From assembly GCA_900142905.1 (NCBI GenBank), contig FSRV01000001.1:4402001-4466000 (forward strand): DNA of 64,000 nucleotides, given 5' to 3'. This DNA comes from Burkholderia sp. GAS332 (GTDB lineage Bacteria > Pseudomonadota > Gammaproteobacteria > Burkholderiales > Burkholderiaceae). This document shows positions 9,110 to 18,973 of the stretch, in pieces. The notes below the pieces were generated by a model. The model saw only the letters and a program-made list of their open reading frames with translations, was not told the DNA's origin and did not search any database. The translations under genes were made by a program, and so were the position numbers. Position 1 is the stretch's first letter. Each line of letters starts with the position of its first letter.

Positions 9110-9125
9110 TTGCACACGTGTGCAA
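9110..9125. promoter_or_regulatory. Perfect 16-bp palindrome, probable LacI-family operator
   Basis: TTGCACACGTGTGCAA is perfectly self-complementary and CG-centred, as LacI/GalR operators usually are. It ends 27 bp before the binding-protein start. On the minus strand the sequence reads TTTTGC-16-TAATGA around it, so a repressor there could block a promoter. I saw no second copy in the intergenic regions of the window that I inspected. Confidence 0.75.
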
Positions 9126-9363
9126 AACAGGCTGAAAAAGAATGCCACTCAGGGCACGAGCGCCATTCTCGCTGCGGATCGTTAAAGATTTGTGGCAAGC
9201 AAACGGAAAGCTTCGACGGTCCGGATAGTTCGGCAGCCCACAGACCGCTCACGTCTTACGCAAGCATGATCGTTTCACGGTGCCGGAGAGCACCCCAAAA
9301 AGACCACGAGACAGGGCTGCCCGGCCAAACGCCCCCGCTGCCCAACCGCCCAGGGGGGCGCCC

Positions 9364-10035
9364 ATGAACACTGCAAAAGTAGTCTGGGTAGTAGGTTTGG
9401 CAATCGGTTTGGCAATCTCGATCGAAACGTCGCACGCTCAGGAAGTATTCGTTGAGGGCGGGACGCTCGGGGTTGGCATCGGCGCGGCGCTGAACGTCAC
9501 GTCCTGGTTCGGCCTGCACGCGGACTTCAACGCGATCAACCTCTCGCATGACTTTACGGTAGGCGGCAATCGCTATGACGACGGCGTGCGTCTTCGCCAG
9601 GGCGGTCTCTACGGCGATCTGTTCCCGTGGTCGAACAGCGGCTTTCGCGTCACCGCCGGCCTCCGCTTCACGGACGATGAGGTCAGCGGCAATTCCGTTC
9701 CCACGAACGGCACCTACACATTCAAAGGCACGACCACGCCGGCCTTTCCGGGCGAGTATGCGACCGCCACCGTCAAGTATCCCACTGTGATGCCTTATCT
9801 GGGCGTGGGCTACGGCTTGCGACCCGCCGCCAAAGGATTCGGCCTTGTGGTCGATCTCGGCGTCGCTTATGGCGTACCGCGCTCGTCCTATACGTTGTCG
9901 CCGGCTCTGACGCAGGCCGCGGGTCCTGCCATGAGCCAGGACATTATCGCGACCGGCTTGCAACAACTGAGGGACAAAGCCTCGCCCTATCGATGGTATC
10001 CGACGCTGCAAATTGGTCTTTCATACCACTTCTGA
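9364..10035 (+). CDS. Outer-membrane beta-barrel protein, function unknown
   Basis: The 223-residue exported protein has a signal peptide (MNTAKVVWVVGLAIGLAIS, cut after SHA or HAQ). Alternating hydrophobic strands follow (LGVGIGAALNVTSWFGLHADF, FGLVVDLGVAYG), and it ends in YHF, an outer-membrane C-terminal signature. ATG 9364 follows AGGGGGGCGCCC. It stands alone, divergent from the ABC operon. It resembles OmpW or lipid A-modifying barrels only in general architecture, and I cannot name the family. The 238-bp gap before it holds the operator region and no other gene. Confidence 0.78.
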   Translation: MNTAKVVWVVGLAIGLAISIETSHAQEVFVEGGTLGVGIGAALNVTSWFGLHADFNAINLSHDFTVGGNRYDDGVRLRQGGLYGDLFPWSNSGFRVTAGLRFTDDEVSGNSVPTNGTYTFKGTTTPAFPGEYATATVKYPTVMPYLGVGYGLRPAAKGFGLVVDLGVAYGVPRSSYTLSPALTQAAGPAMSQDIIATGLQQLRDKASPYRWYPTLQIGLSYHF

Positions 10036-10225
10036 TGTGACGCGCGACGCCGGCGGAATCGAAGCGATATCGCCCCGGTCTTTCGCACGGACGCGAAACA
10101 TTCTCACAGCGCCCATCATCATGACGCAGGCAATGTTGAGGACATTCCTACATCAGGCCTCTTCGATTCTGACCCGATACAACGGACTCCGAACATTGAT
10201 ATTTATTGAGACATAAAGACGTGCA

Positions 10226-10690
10226 ATGATCGCCGGCGATTCTGCGCATCACGCTGCCACGCTGCGTGAGCAGACGCCTTGGCAATACCGCAGATTCCTG
10301 CGCTTTCATTCCGTCAACATGACTAATTTTCTGTTCGGCCTCGTCTCGAACCTTACTTTGCTGGCTACCGTGCTGTGCGTGTGTCATCTGTGCAACCGGC
10401 TCGTACCCGGCGCCGCGCTCAATGGCACGCATATTTTCGTCGCGCTGGCCTTGACTGCCTTGCTGCTCGATGCCGCGTTGACTTTTCTCGTGTTCGCCGA
10501 TGCGCAGAGCCGCTATGGCCAGTTCAGCACGTCGAGCGCATTCTTCGAACGCGGCAGCGCGTATGGGCTGGCAGCCATTGCCGCGTTGGCGTGGCGGAAC
10601 GCGGCACGTCGCGCGCGGGCCGCCAAAACGAACGACAAACCACTGGTCATTCGCACATCCCCGTACTCCGAATCACATCTGCCGATGTAA
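10226..10690 (+). CDS. Small hypothetical membrane protein
   Basis: This is a 154-residue ORF with three hydrophobic stretches: about residues 35-56 (LVSNLTLLATVLCVC), 69-90 (HIFVALALTALLLDAALTFLVF) and 110-126. No family is recognised. An inner start at 10319 (MTNFLFGL) would remove a polar N-terminus; neither start has a clear ribosome-binding site. The neighbours are an outer-membrane protein and an MscS channel, all on the plus strand but separated by about 190 bp each side with nothing else visible. Confidence 0.55.
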   Translation: MIAGDSAHHAATLREQTPWQYRRFLRFHSVNMTNFLFGLVSNLTLLATVLCVCHLCNRLVPGAALNGTHIFVALALTALLLDAALTFLVFADAQSRYGQFSTSSAFFERGSAYGLAAIAALAWRNAARRARAAKTNDKPLVIRTSPYSESHLPM

Positions 10691-10883
10691 TCCCACGCAG
10701 CCCGGTTTCTCCCTTCACGCAATCCGCATCATCAGCAGGAACGGACCTTGCGTCTGCGCGCGCCGTCGCGTATAACTTCCGAAGATTGAGAGTTACCGTC
10801 TGCGCCCGCTGCCGGGCATTTGCCGCTGTATTGCACTACCGTCGTTCAATCAGTCGAAGGCAACTTTACCAGCGAGGAACATC

Positions 10884-11696
10884 TTGGATCTCGATACCGT
10901 ACGCGTGTTCATCATGACTCGAGGCATCGACCTCGGCACCAAGGTACTTGGCGCGATTGTCTTGTGGGTCGTCGGCCGCTGGGTCATTGGCCTGATCACC
11001 GGCCTGCTTCGCAAACTGCTGGCAAAAAACGGCCGCGTCGATCCCACCCTCGCTCACTACCTCGGTTCGATTCTCGGCGCGCTGCTGAACCTGCTGCTGA
11101 TCCTCGCGATCCTGCAAGTGTTCGGCGTCCAGACGACCTCGTTCGCCGCCTTGCTCGCCGGCCTCGGTCTTGCAATCGGCACCGCGTGGGGCGGCTTGCT
11201 CGCCCACTTCGCGGCAGGCATCTTCATGCAGGTGCTACGACCATTCAAGGTGGGCGATTACGTCACGGCGGGCGGCGTCACGGGCACGGTCTCGGAACTG
11301 GGGCTGTTCGGCACCACCATCGTGACGCCCGACAATGTGACGACCATCGTCGGCAACAACAAGATCTTTTCGGACACGATCTCGAACTACAGCGCATTGC
11401 CGGTGCGGCGCGTCGAGCTGACCGCGAAGATTGCGAATGGCGTCGATCCTACGGATGCGATGAACCGGCTGAAGGCAGCCGTTACGCAGATTCCCAACGT
11501 GGCCGAAAGTCCCGCACCGGATATCGAAGTGCTGAGCTTCACGCCGGAAGGGCCGTTGCTGTGCGTGCGTCCCTACACGCACACCGACCATTACTGGCAG
11601 GTCTACTTCGACACCAACCGCGCGATCATCCAGACCTTCAAGGACGCAGGCTATCCGACGCCGGAAACGCCGATTGCGCCGCGTATCGTCAGTTGA
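10884..11696 (+). CDS. mscS: MscS-family small-conductance mechanosensitive channel
   Basis: This is a 270-residue channel, close in length to E. coli MscS (286). It opens on membrane tension and releases solutes on osmotic downshock. Two N-terminal membrane helices precede the pore helix TM3 (FAALLAGLGLAIGTAWGGLLAHFAAG, Gly/Ala-packed). The MscS beta domain follows (FKVGDYVTAGGVTGTVSELGLFGTTIVTPDN), then a C-terminal alpha/beta domain. The TTG start at 10884 is supported by GAGGA about 6 nt upstream; no better ATG exists in frame. It converges on the DedA gene across a shared terminator. Confidence 0.92.
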   Translation: MDLDTVRVFIMTRGIDLGTKVLGAIVLWVVGRWVIGLITGLLRKLLAKNGRVDPTLAHYLGSILGALLNLLLILAILQVFGVQTTSFAALLAGLGLAIGTAWGGLLAHFAAGIFMQVLRPFKVGDYVTAGGVTGTVSELGLFGTTIVTPDNVTTIVGNNKIFSDTISNYSALPVRRVELTAKIANGVDPTDAMNRLKAAVTQIPNVAESPAPDIEVLSFTPEGPLLCVRPYTHTDHYWQVYFDTNRAIIQTFKDAGYPTPETPIAPRIVS

Positions 11697-11804
11697 GCAC
11701 GATCGAGACCTAGCGCGCTGGACTGGGGTTGATGTTCGCTAAGGTGAAGCGTTTTTTCGCTGTCTGAGCGGACCCACTCACCGGAAGCCAGACCGCACAA
11801 ACGA

Positions 11805-11835
11805 AAACGGCGTCGCGAGATTCGCGACGCCGTTT
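11805..11835. terminator. Bidirectional terminator between mscS and dedA
   Basis: A 14-bp perfect stem AAACGGCGTCGCGA / TCGCGACGCCGTTT with a 3-nt loop lies between convergent genes. T-rich tails on both sides (TTTGTTCG on plus, TTTTCGTTTG on minus) let it serve either direction. Confidence 0.9.
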
Positions 11836-11864
11836 GTTCGTCTAGCTTCGTACTACACGAGGCG

Positions 11865-12539
11865 TCAGCGGCTACCTTGCTTGGCCGCGGCGTTCTTACG
11901 CGTCACTTTCCACAACGCGCCAAGCACAACCGGCACCACGGCCGCGCCGATACCCACCAGCACGATCACGTTCAGATATTGACGGATGAACGGAATGTTG
12001 CCGAAGAAGTAGCCGAGCAACACCAGCAGCAATACCCACAACAGCGCGCCAAGGATGTTGAACAACTGGAACCGGCTGACGGTCATCTCCGAGGCGCCGG
12101 CAACGAACGGCGCGAAGGTGCGCACCACCGGAATGAAACGCGCCAGGACGATCGTCTTGCCGCCATGCTTTTCATAGAAGTTATGGGTCTTCTGCAGCGC
12201 GGCTCGATCGAGGAAGCGCTCAAGGAAAGGGATGTGCGAATTGAACACCCGTGGTCCGATGGCCCGCCCAATCATGTAGTTGACCGTGTTGCCGGCGACC
12301 GCCGCAACAAGCAGCAGCACGATCAGCAGGCCGAGGTTCATTTCACCGCTCGCGCAGAAGGCACCACCGATGAACAGCAGGGAATCGCCTGGCAGAAAAG
12401 GCAGAACGACCAGCCCGGTTTCACAGAAAACGATAAGAAACAGCACCGCGTAGACCCAGGTGCCGTACACGTGAATGAAGTCGCCCAGAAACTTGTCGAT
12501 ATGCAAGACAAGATTGACGAAGTGTAGCAGCGTGTCCAA
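11865..12539 (-). CDS. dedA: DedA family inner-membrane protein
   Basis: This is a 224-residue polytopic membrane protein of the DedA/VTT family. The family has been linked to undecaprenyl-phosphate or phospholipid flipping and to membrane potential and drug tolerance. The conserved core is visible: GLVVLPFLPGDSLLF near residues 42-56 and FYEKHGGKTIVLARFIPVVRTFAPFVAGASEM (Gly-Arg-Phe-Pro-Arg motif) near 121-152. At least four hydrophobic helices are present. It is divergent from mutL. Confidence 0.9.
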   Translation of the reverse strand: MDTLLHFVNLVLHIDKFLGDFIHVYGTWVYAVLFLIVFCETGLVVLPFLPGDSLLFIGGAFCASGEMNLGLLIVLLLVAAVAGNTVNYMIGRAIGPRVFNSHIPFLERFLDRAALQKTHNFYEKHGGKTIVLARFIPVVRTFAPFVAGASEMTVSRFQLFNILGALLWVLLLVLLGYFFGNIPFIRQYLNVIVLVGIGAAVVPVVLGALWKVTRKNAAAKQGSR

Positions 12540-12698
12540 AAGCGTCCTTTATTAAGGGAATGTGACCGTGGCGGGAACGGCGGCGTCAGCAGCCTTGCGG
12601 GTAATGCGCAGCGAGCGCGTGCTCGCCGCCGGAAATTGACCGCGTCATGATACCGAAAGTGCCCCGCTGCGATAAAAAAACTGCGCGCGCCGAATCGC

Positions 12699-12704
12699 TA
12701 TAAT
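12699..12704 (+). promoter_or_regulatory. Consensus -10 element placed for a leaderless mutL transcript
   Basis: TATAAT ends 6 nt before the A of the mutL ATG (12711), so initiation at the usual distance would begin at or next to the start codon. No ribosome-binding sequence lies in front of the ATG. The -35 region is only an A-tract (about 12674-12680). The call as promoter is an inference from the perfect hexamer. Confidence 0.55.
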
Positions 12705-12710
12705 TTCGCC

Positions 12711-14753
12711 ATGTCAGAATTCTCCGAAACGCCTGCCGGCACCGCCGACGCGGCCGCAGTTTCCGCCGCCGCGCCCGTCCCACGCCCGTTGCGGGCGATC
12801 CAGCCCCTTCCCGATCAACTGATCAGCCAGATTGCCGCCGGCGAAGTGGTCGAGCGGCCGGCCTCGGTAGTCAAGGAATTGCTGGAAAATGCGCTCGACG
12901 CCGGCGCGCAAACGCTGCGCATCCTGCTCGACGAAGGTGGCGTCAAACGCATCTCGATCACCGACGACGGCTGCGGCATCCCCGAAAACGAACTCGCGCT
13001 CGCGCTGATGCGGCACGCGACCAGCAAGATCCGCTCGCTCGCCGAACTGGAAGCGGTCGCCACGCTGGGGTTTCGCGGTGAAGCGCTGGCGTCGATTGCG
13101 TCGGTCGCGCAGATGGCCATCACGAGCCGCACCGTCGACGCGCCGCACGCCGTTCGCGTCGACGCGCAAACCGGTGTACTGAGCCCCGCGGCCGGTACCC
13201 AGGGCACCACGATCGAGGTCCGCGAGCTGTACTTCAACACGCCCGCGCGCCGCAAATTCCTGAAAAGCGAGCAGACCGAACTCGGCCATTGTCTCGAACA
13301 GATTCGCCGGGCTGCCTTGGCGCGCCCGGATGTGGCGATTTCGGTCCTGCATAACGGCAAGGCGGTCGAACACTGGAACGCCAGCGAGCCGCCCGCGCGG
13401 GTCGCGAAGATTCTTGGCGAGACATTCGCGACGGCGCATCTGCCGCTCGACGAATCCGCCGGACCGCTCGCCGTCTACGGCTGCGCCGGCCTGCCGACCG
13501 CGAGCCGCGGGCGTGCCGATCAGCAGTATTTCTTCGTCAATGGCCGGTTCGTGCGCGATAAGCTGCTCACGCACGCCGTGCGCGCCGCCTACGAAGACGT
13601 GCTGCACGGCGACCGCTATCCGTCCTACGTGCTGTTTCTCGATCTGCCGCCAGAAGCGGTCGATGTGAACGTGCATCCGTCGAAAATCGAAGTGCGGTTT
13701 CGCGATTCGCGTTCGATCCACCAGTTCGTGTTCCATGCGGTGCAGCGCGCGTTGGCGCGGCACGCGGGCGCGTCGCCGGAAACAACCGCCGGCGGGCATG
13801 CGGCGCATCTGGAAGCATCGCCGGGTGGGCCGGCTTCGTTCGGCGCTACGCCGCTGGGCGGTGCGGGCCTAGGCGCAGGCGGCGGTGGCTTCGGCACTGG
13901 CGCGGGCGGCCTCGGCGGTGGAATGGGAAGCGGATTCGGATCCTCGCAGCCGGGCAATACCTGGATGCGCCAGGCGCGCATGACACAGGGCACGCTGCCG
14001 GTTGCCCAACCGCTGGCGTTCTACGACGCGCTTTTCGGCCGTAGAGACACGAACACCGGCACGGCGGAAGGCGCGACATTGTTCGAAGCGCGCGACTCGG
14101 CTGCGGAAGGGCCGTCCCCGTACAGCACCTCAGGGCCATACGCATCGCCCGCGTTCAATGCCTCAGACGAGCAACCGCTCGGCTTCGCCCTCGGCCAGAT
14201 TCACGGCATCTATGTGCTCGCGCAGAACGCGCACGGGCTGGTAATTGTCGACATGCACGCGGCGCACGAGCGCATCCTGTACGAGCAGTTCAAGAATGCG
14301 CTGGCCGATCGCACAATCGCCGTGCAGCCGCTGCTGATCCCGCAGACCATGCAGGCCGATCCGATCGAAATCGGCACAGTCGAAGAAGAGCGCGACACAC
14401 TGGACGCGCTCGGTTTCGACCTCGCCGTGCTGTCGCCGACCACGCTCGCAATCCGCGCCGTGCCCGCCTTGCTGAAAGATGCCGATCTGCAGGCGCTGGC
14501 CCGCGCGGTTCTCTCCGACCTGCATGCCTTCGGGGGTTCACGCGTGTTGACCGAGCGTCAGCACGAACTGCTCGGCACGCTCGCCTGCCATCACGCGGTG
14601 CGCGCGAACCGGCGCCTGACGCTCGACGAGATGAACGCGCTGCTGCGCCAGATGGAGGCGACCGAACGCGCCGACCAATGCAACCACGGGCGTCCGACGT
14701 GGTATCAGTTGACGCTGTCCGATCTCGATCGGCTGTTCATGCGTGGGCAATGA
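12711..14753 (+). CDS. mutL: DNA mismatch repair protein MutL
   Basis: This is a 680-residue MutL. The N-terminal GHKL ATPase has [21 protein letters not shown] and [13 protein letters not shown] Gly-rich linker (about residues 375-425) joins it to the C-terminal dimerisation domain. The C-terminus carries [12 protein letters not shown], which matches the endonuclease metal motif DQHA(X)2E(X)4E with Met for Gln, plus ACHHAVR and CNHGRPT. These mark the nicking type of MutL used by bacteria without MutH, so it is probably the strand-incision enzyme here. It is followed by miaA, a widespread pairing. Confidence 0.97.
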   Translation: MSEFSETPAGTADAAAVSAAAPVPRPLRAIQPLPDQLISQIAAGEVVERPASVVKELLENALDAGAQTLRILLDEGGVKRISITDDGCGIPENELALALMRHATSKIRSLAELEAVATLGFRGEALASIASVAQMAITSRTVDAPHAVRVDAQTGVLSPAAGTQGTTIEVRELYFNTPARRKFLKSEQTELGHCLEQIRRAALARPDVAISVLHNGKAVEHWNASEPPARVAKILGETFATAHLPLDESAGPLAVYGCAGLPTASRGRADQQYFFVNGRFVRDKLLTHAVRAAYEDVLHGDRYPSYVLFLDLPPEAVDVNVHPSKIEVRFRDSRSIHQFVFHAVQRALARHAGASPETTAGGHAAHLEASPGGPASFGATPLGGAGLGAGGGGFGTGAGGLGGGMGSGFGSSQPGNTWMRQARMTQGTLPVAQPLAFYDALFGRRDTNTGTAEGATLFEARDSAAEGPSPYSTSGPYASPAFNASDEQPLGFALGQIHGIYVLAQNAHGLVIVDMHAAHERILYEQFKNALADRTIAVQPLLIPQTMQADPIEIGTVEEERDTLDALGFDLAVLSPTTLAIRAVPALLKDADLQALARAVLSDLHAFGGSRVLTERQHELLGTLACHHAVRANRRLTLDEMNALLRQMEATERADQCNHGRPTWYQLTLSDLDRLFMRGQ

Positions 14754-14796
14754 CGGTGCGCCTGATTACGCTTTTCCGGCGCGTGCCGTCTTGCCT

Positions 14797-15744
14797 ATGA
14801 CTTCACACGCCCCCACGCCGGTCCCTTGCCTGCTCGGCCCCACCGCATCCGGCAAAACCGCCGCCGCGCTGGCGCTGGCCGCACGGCGGCCGGTGGAAAT
14901 CATCAGTGTCGATTCGGCGCTGGTCTATCGCGAGATGGATATCGGCACCGCCAAGCCGACGCCGGAAGAACGCGCGGTGGCGCCGCATCATCTGATCGAT
15001 ATCGTCGATCCGGCCAACGCGTATTCGGCGGCGGAATTTCGCAGCGATGCGTTGCGCCTGATCGGCGAGATCCGCGCGCGCGGGCGTCTGCCGTTATTGG
15101 TCGGCGGGACCATGCTGTACTACAAGGCGCTCACTCAGGGACTCAACGACCTGCCCGCCGCCGATGCCGAGGTGCGTGCGACGCTCGATGCCGACGCCGC
15201 ACGTGACGGCTGGCCGGCAATGCATGCACGGCTTGCCGCGGTCGATCCCGTTACGGCTGCGCGACTCGCGCCGAACGATTCGCAGCGAATTCAGCGGGCG
15301 CTCGAAGTTTTCATGCTGACCGGGCAAGCGATGTCCGCTTTGCTGGCCGCACCTGCTCGAACGGATGACGCCGCCTTGGCGTGGCGTTTCGTGCCGATTG
15401 CGCTGGAGCCTTCCGACCGGAGCGTGCTGCATGCGCGCATCGAAAAGCGCTTCGATGCCATGCTGGCCGACGGCTTTATCGACGAAGTGGTGAAATTGCG
15501 CGCGCGCGGGGATCTGTCGCCGGAGATGCCGTCCATGCGCTGCGTGGGATATCGGCAGGTCTGGGAATATCTCGACAGGGCGGTCGATTATTCGACCATG
15601 CGGGATAAAGGGGTCTTTGCTACCCGGCAATTGTGCAAGCGGCAACTCACGTGGCTGCGCAGCATGACAGAGCGGGTTGTGGTGGATTGCTGCGATCCCG
15701 GCGCGACTGCGCAGGTCGTCAGCTTGATTGAAGAACTGATTTGA
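14797..15744 (+). CDS. miaA: tRNA dimethylallyltransferase
   Basis: The 315-residue enzyme adds an isopentenyl group to A37 of tRNAs reading UNN codons. The P-loop [15 protein letters not shown] and the substrate motif [17 protein letters not shown] are visible, followed by [11 protein letters not shown] and the C-terminal [13 protein letters not shown]. The start at MTSHAPTP (14797) matches family length. A GTG at 14743, overlapping mutL, would add 18 unlikely residues. It converges with purM. Confidence 0.95.
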   Translation: MTSHAPTPVPCLLGPTASGKTAAALALAARRPVEIISVDSALVYREMDIGTAKPTPEERAVAPHHLIDIVDPANAYSAAEFRSDALRLIGEIRARGRLPLLVGGTMLYYKALTQGLNDLPAADAEVRATLDADAARDGWPAMHARLAAVDPVTAARLAPNDSQRIQRALEVFMLTGQAMSALLAAPARTDDAALAWRFVPIALEPSDRSVLHARIEKRFDAMLADGFIDEVVKLRARGDLSPEMPSMRCVGYRQVWEYLDRAVDYSTMRDKGVFATRQLCKRQLTWLRSMTERVVVDCCDPGATAQVVSLIEELI

Positions 15745-15815
15745 GGTTTTTGCCCGCGCGGCGCCTTCTTTCAATACGACGCGCAGGCAAACCAGCCTTG
15801 GGTGAAGCTGACTGG

Positions 15816-16871
15816 TTAGATGACTACCGTTTGAGCTTCACCGGCCGCGCTCTCGCGAATCACGCCGATCTTCCAGACCTGCTCGCCAGCCGCCGACAAC
15901 GACGCGATCGCAGCATCGGCATCAGCAGCAGAAACCACCACCGCCATCCCGATCCCGCAGTTGAACACGCGGTGCATTTCCGCATCCGCCACGCCGCCGT
16001 GCTTCTGCAGCCACGAGAACAGCGGCGGCAGCGGCCAGCCACGGTGATCCAGTTCAGCCGTCAGGCCTTCACGCAGAACGCGCGGAATATTCTCGACCAG
16101 CCCGCCGCCGGTGATGTGCGCCATACCCTTCACAGCGATCTGCTGCATCAAGGCCAGCAAAGGCTTCACGTAAATATGCGTCGGCGCCATCAACGCATCG
16201 GCCAACGAACGGCCATCAAAATCCGCGTTCAAATCCGGCTGCGCACGCTCGATGATCTTGCGCACCAGCGAAAAACCGTTCGAATGGATGCCGCTGGACG
16301 CCAAACCCAGCACCACATCACCCGGGGCGATCGTGCTGCCGTCGATAATCTTGCTCTTTTCTACCGCGCCGACCGCAAAACCGGCCAGATCGTATTCACC
16401 GTCTGGGTACATGCCCGGCATTTCAGCCGTCTCGCCGCCGATCAGCGCGCAGCCGGACAGTTCGCAGCCATGCGCGATACCCTTCACGACCGTTGCCGCC
16501 GTAGCGACGTCCAGCTTGCCGCAAGCGAAATAATCGAGGAAGAACAGCGGCTCGGCGCCCTGCACCAGAATGTCGTTGACGCTCATCGCCACCAGATCCT
16601 GGCCGACGGTGTCGTGTTTGTTCAGTTGAAACGCGAGGCGCAGCTTGGTGCCGACACCGTCCGTGCCCGACACCAGCACCGGTTCCTTGTATTTCTTCGG
16701 CACTTCGAACAGCGCGCCAAACCCGCCGATGCCGCCCAGCACGCCGTCGCGCATCGTCTTTTTGGCAAAGGGCTTGATCGCGTCAACAAGGGCGTCGCCC
16801 GCGTCGATGTCCACGCCGGCGTCGCGATACGACAACCCTTGGGCGTCAGGGGCGGATTTCGGTTGATTCAT
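15816..16871 (-). CDS. purM: Phosphoribosylformylglycinamidine cyclo-ligase (AIR synthetase)
   Basis: The 351-residue enzyme catalyses the fifth step of purine synthesis, FGAM plus ATP to AIR. Family signatures include [13 protein letters not shown] at the N-terminus, [43 protein letters not shown] and [17 protein letters not shown] 16871 was chosen over a TTG 12 nt upstream. It is divergent from perM, with stacked hairpins in the shared upstream region. A 9-bp inverted repeat (15801-15809 / 15834-15842) straddles its stop codon. Confidence 0.96.
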   Translation of the reverse strand: MNQPKSAPDAQGLSYRDAGVDIDAGDALVDAIKPFAKKTMRDGVLGGIGGFGALFEVPKKYKEPVLVSGTDGVGTKLRLAFQLNKHDTVGQDLVAMSVNDILVQGAEPLFFLDYFACGKLDVATAATVVKGIAHGCELSGCALIGGETAEMPGMYPDGEYDLAGFAVGAVEKSKIIDGSTIAPGDVVLGLASSGIHSNGFSLVRKIIERAQPDLNADFDGRSLADALMAPTHIYVKPLLALMQQIAVKGMAHITGGGLVENIPRVLREGLTAELDHRGWPLPPLFSWLQKHGGVADAEMHRVFNCGIGMAVVVSAADADAAIASLSAAGEQVWKIGVIRESAAGEAQTVVI

Positions 16872-16891
16872 GGGGAAGGGCAAGAAGGTCG

Positions 16892-16949
16892 GTAAAATGC
16901 GATTTTACCCGATGCCGACCAGAGTTGGCGCTTCAGCGCTTACTCTGGT
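16892..16949. promoter_or_regulatory. Two adjacent inverted repeats in the purM/perM divergent region
   Basis: The first repeat is GTAAAAT-GCG-ATTTTAC (16892-16908). The second is a long hairpin in which ACCAGAGT and GCGCT (16918-16932) pair with AGCGC and ACTCTGGT (16935-16949), with a 2x2 internal mismatch and a 2-nt loop. On the minus strand TAAAAT elements here could act as the purM -10. The repeats may be operators or 5' leader structures. Function is inferred from position only. Confidence 0.5.
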
Positions 16950-16982
16950 CCCATACAGAGTTGCCGGCCGTCTGGCTGGAAT

Positions 16983-18107
16983 TTGAATCATCCTGAATCT
17001 TCCGGTCGGGACGACACCTGGGAAACAACTTTGCAACAGAACTCCTCGATCCTGACGCCTGTGCAGCGCCGCGCCCTCATCTGGCTGGCGATCGCGCTGG
17101 TTGTCGGCATTCTGCTTTGGCTCCTGAGTCCGGTCCTCACACCGTTCCTGCTCGGTGCCATTCTCGCGTACATTCTGCAACCGGGCGTCGCGTGGATGGT
17201 GCGCCGCCGTGTGCCGCGCGGACTTGCCGCCTTGCTGATGATGCTGCTGTTTTCGTTGCTGATCACGCTGCTCGTGCTGCTGGTGCTGGCCGTCATCCAG
17301 AAAGAAGGTCCGCAACTGAAGCAGCAGGTGCCTGTGCTGTTTGCGCACGCGAGCGCCTGGCTGCAACCCAAGCTGGCCATGCTGGGCCTTGCCGACTCGC
17401 TCGATTTCGCCAGCATCCGCGATCTGGTGATGGGGCAGCTCGAGGGCAGCGCGCAACAGGTCGCCCAGTATGCATGGACCTCGATCCGCACCAGCGGCAA
17501 CGTAATGATGACGGTGGTCGGCAACCTCGTGATGGTGCCGCTCGTGCTGTTTTATCTGCTGTACGACTGGAACCGCATGCTCGCGCGCATGCAGATCGTG
17601 GTGCCGCGCCGCTGGCTCGACAAGACGCTGCAACTTGCGCGCGACATGGACCAGATGCTGTCGCAGTACCTGCGCGGCCAGTTGCTCGTGATGGCGGTGC
17701 TCGCGGTCTATTATGCGATTGCGCTGACCATCGCCGGCTTCGAGATCGCGCTGCCGGTGGGTATTTTCACGGGCCTTGCCGTGTTCATCCCGTACATCGG
17801 TTTCGCAACCGGGCTCGCCCTGGCGCTGCTCGCGGCACTGCTACAGTTCGGCGACTGGTACGGCTTCGGCGCCGTCGCATTGATTTACGGCGTTGGCCAG
17901 ATCGTGGAAAGCTTTTATCTCACGCCGCGCCTCGTCGGCGAACGGATCGGCCTGCACCCGCTCGCGGTTATCTTCGCGTTGCTCGCGTTTGGTCAGCTGT
18001 TCGGCTTTTTCGGCGTGTTGCTGGCGCTGCCGGTCAGCGCCATTCTGTCGGTAGCGATGCGCGAGTTGCGTCAGAGCTATCTGGCGAGCACGCTTTACAA
18101 CAACTGA
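16983..18107 (+). CDS. perM: AI-2E family (PerM-like) membrane transporter
   Basis: This is a 374-residue polytopic membrane protein of the AI-2E/PerM family, whose members export varied small solutes. It has an N-terminal pair of helices (LIWLAIALVVGILLWLLSPV, LTPFLLGAILAYILQPGVAWM), a long amphipathic middle, then a helix-rich C-terminal half with ALPVGIFTGLAVFIPYIGFATGLALALL and LIYGVGQIVESFYLTPRLVGERIGLHPLAVIFALLAFGQLFGFFG. No early ATG exists; TTG 16983 with TGGAAT upstream gives the family length. Short TTGAC repeats lie between it and hda (18115-18140). Confidence 0.88.
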   Translation: MNHPESSGRDDTWETTLQQNSSILTPVQRRALIWLAIALVVGILLWLLSPVLTPFLLGAILAYILQPGVAWMVRRRVPRGLAALLMMLLFSLLITLLVLLVLAVIQKEGPQLKQQVPVLFAHASAWLQPKLAMLGLADSLDFASIRDLVMGQLEGSAQQVAQYAWTSIRTSGNVMMTVVGNLVMVPLVLFYLLYDWNRMLARMQIVVPRRWLDKTLQLARDMDQMLSQYLRGQLLVMAVLAVYYAIALTIAGFEIALPVGIFTGLAVFIPYIGFATGLALALLAALLQFGDWYGFGAVALIYGVGQIVESFYLTPRLVGERIGLHPLAVIFALLAFGQLFGFFGVLLALPVSAILSVAMRELRQSYLASTLYNN

Positions 18108-18199
18108 GTCATTGACTGCTCATTGACAGTTCTTTGACGTTTCAGGCCCGAAGTGCGGGCCATTTGCGGCCCAAGCCTCATTTTCGGCATTAACCTACT

Positions 18200-18973
18200 G
18201 TGCTTCGTCAACTGACGCTCGATCTCGGCACCCCGCCGCCATCGACATTCGACAATTTCTTCGCCGGCGCCAACGCCGAGCTGGTCACGCGGCTGCGCGA
18301 GCTCGACAACGCGCTCGCGGCCGGGCCGGTGGCCGATCGCACCTTCTACCTCTGGGGCGAAGCCGGCAGCGGCCGCACGCATCTGTTGCAGGCGCTGGTC
18401 CACGAAGCGCCGCCGGGCCATGCGCGTTTTGCCGGTCCGCAGAGCAGCCTTGCCGCCTTCACGTTCGACCCGCGCGTCGCGCTGTATGCGATCGACGATT
18501 GCGACGGCCTGTCCGCGGCGCAGCAGATTGCCGTGTTCAACCTGTTCAACGAAGTGCGCGCGCATCCGACCAGCGCGCTCGTCGCGGCGGGCAATGCGCC
18601 GCCGATCGGCATGACGGTGCGCGAAGATCTGCGCACGCGCCTCGGCTGGGGCCTCGTGTTTCACCTCGCGCCACTGCCGGACGAAGGCAAAGCCGCCGTG
18701 CTGAAACACGCCGCCCGTGAGCGCGGCCTCATGCTCGCCGACGACGTCCCCGCCTACCTGCTCACGCATTTCCGCCGCGACATGCCGAGCCTGATGGCGT
18801 TGCTCGACGCGCTCGACCGCTTCTCGCTCGAACAAAAACGCGCGGTCACACTGCCGCTTCTACGCACCATGCTGGCCTCGCCCGACGCCGATGATCGGCG
18901 CACGGCACCCGCCTCGTCCGCGTCATCTGCGTCCCCCGCCGCCGCTTCAAGTAAAATAGGCCCCCATGGCTAA
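18200..18973 (+). CDS. hda: DnaA-homologue Hda, regulatory inactivation of DnaA
   Basis: The 257-residue AAA+ protein works with the sliding clamp to stimulate DnaA-ATP hydrolysis. The N-terminal clamp-binding sequence QLTLDL is present (MLRQLTLDLG). The Walker A region reads GEAGSGRT with Arg for Lys, which is usual for Hda. Walker B (ALYAIDDCD) and the sensor region (REDLRTRLGWGLVF) follow. The GTG start at 18200 preserves the clamp motif. A Ser/Ala-rich tail follows the AAA+ domain. The gene overlaps the HAD gene by 8 bp. Confidence 0.93.
   Translation: MLRQLTLDLGTPPPSTFDNFFAGANAELVTRLRELDNALAAGPVADRTFYLWGEAGSGRTHLLQALVHEAPPGHARFAGPQSSLAAFTFDPRVALYAIDDCDGLSAAQQIAVFNLFNEVRAHPTSALVAAGNAPPIGMTVREDLRTRLGWGLVFHLAPLPDEGKAAVLKHAARERGLMLADDVPAYLLTHFRRDMPSLMALLDALDRFSLEQKRAVTLPLLRTMLASPDADDRRTAPASSASSASPAAASSKIGPHG

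Noticed and set aside
10691..10883. Gap before mscS checked for RNA genes or mobile-element remnants
   Set aside because: No tRNA-like fold, inverted repeat pair or transposase fragment was visible.
18300..18400. Loss of the Walker A lysine in Hda (GEAGSGRT)
   Set aside because: Arg at this place is usual for Hda proteins, including E. coli Hda, so it is not a sign of inactivation.
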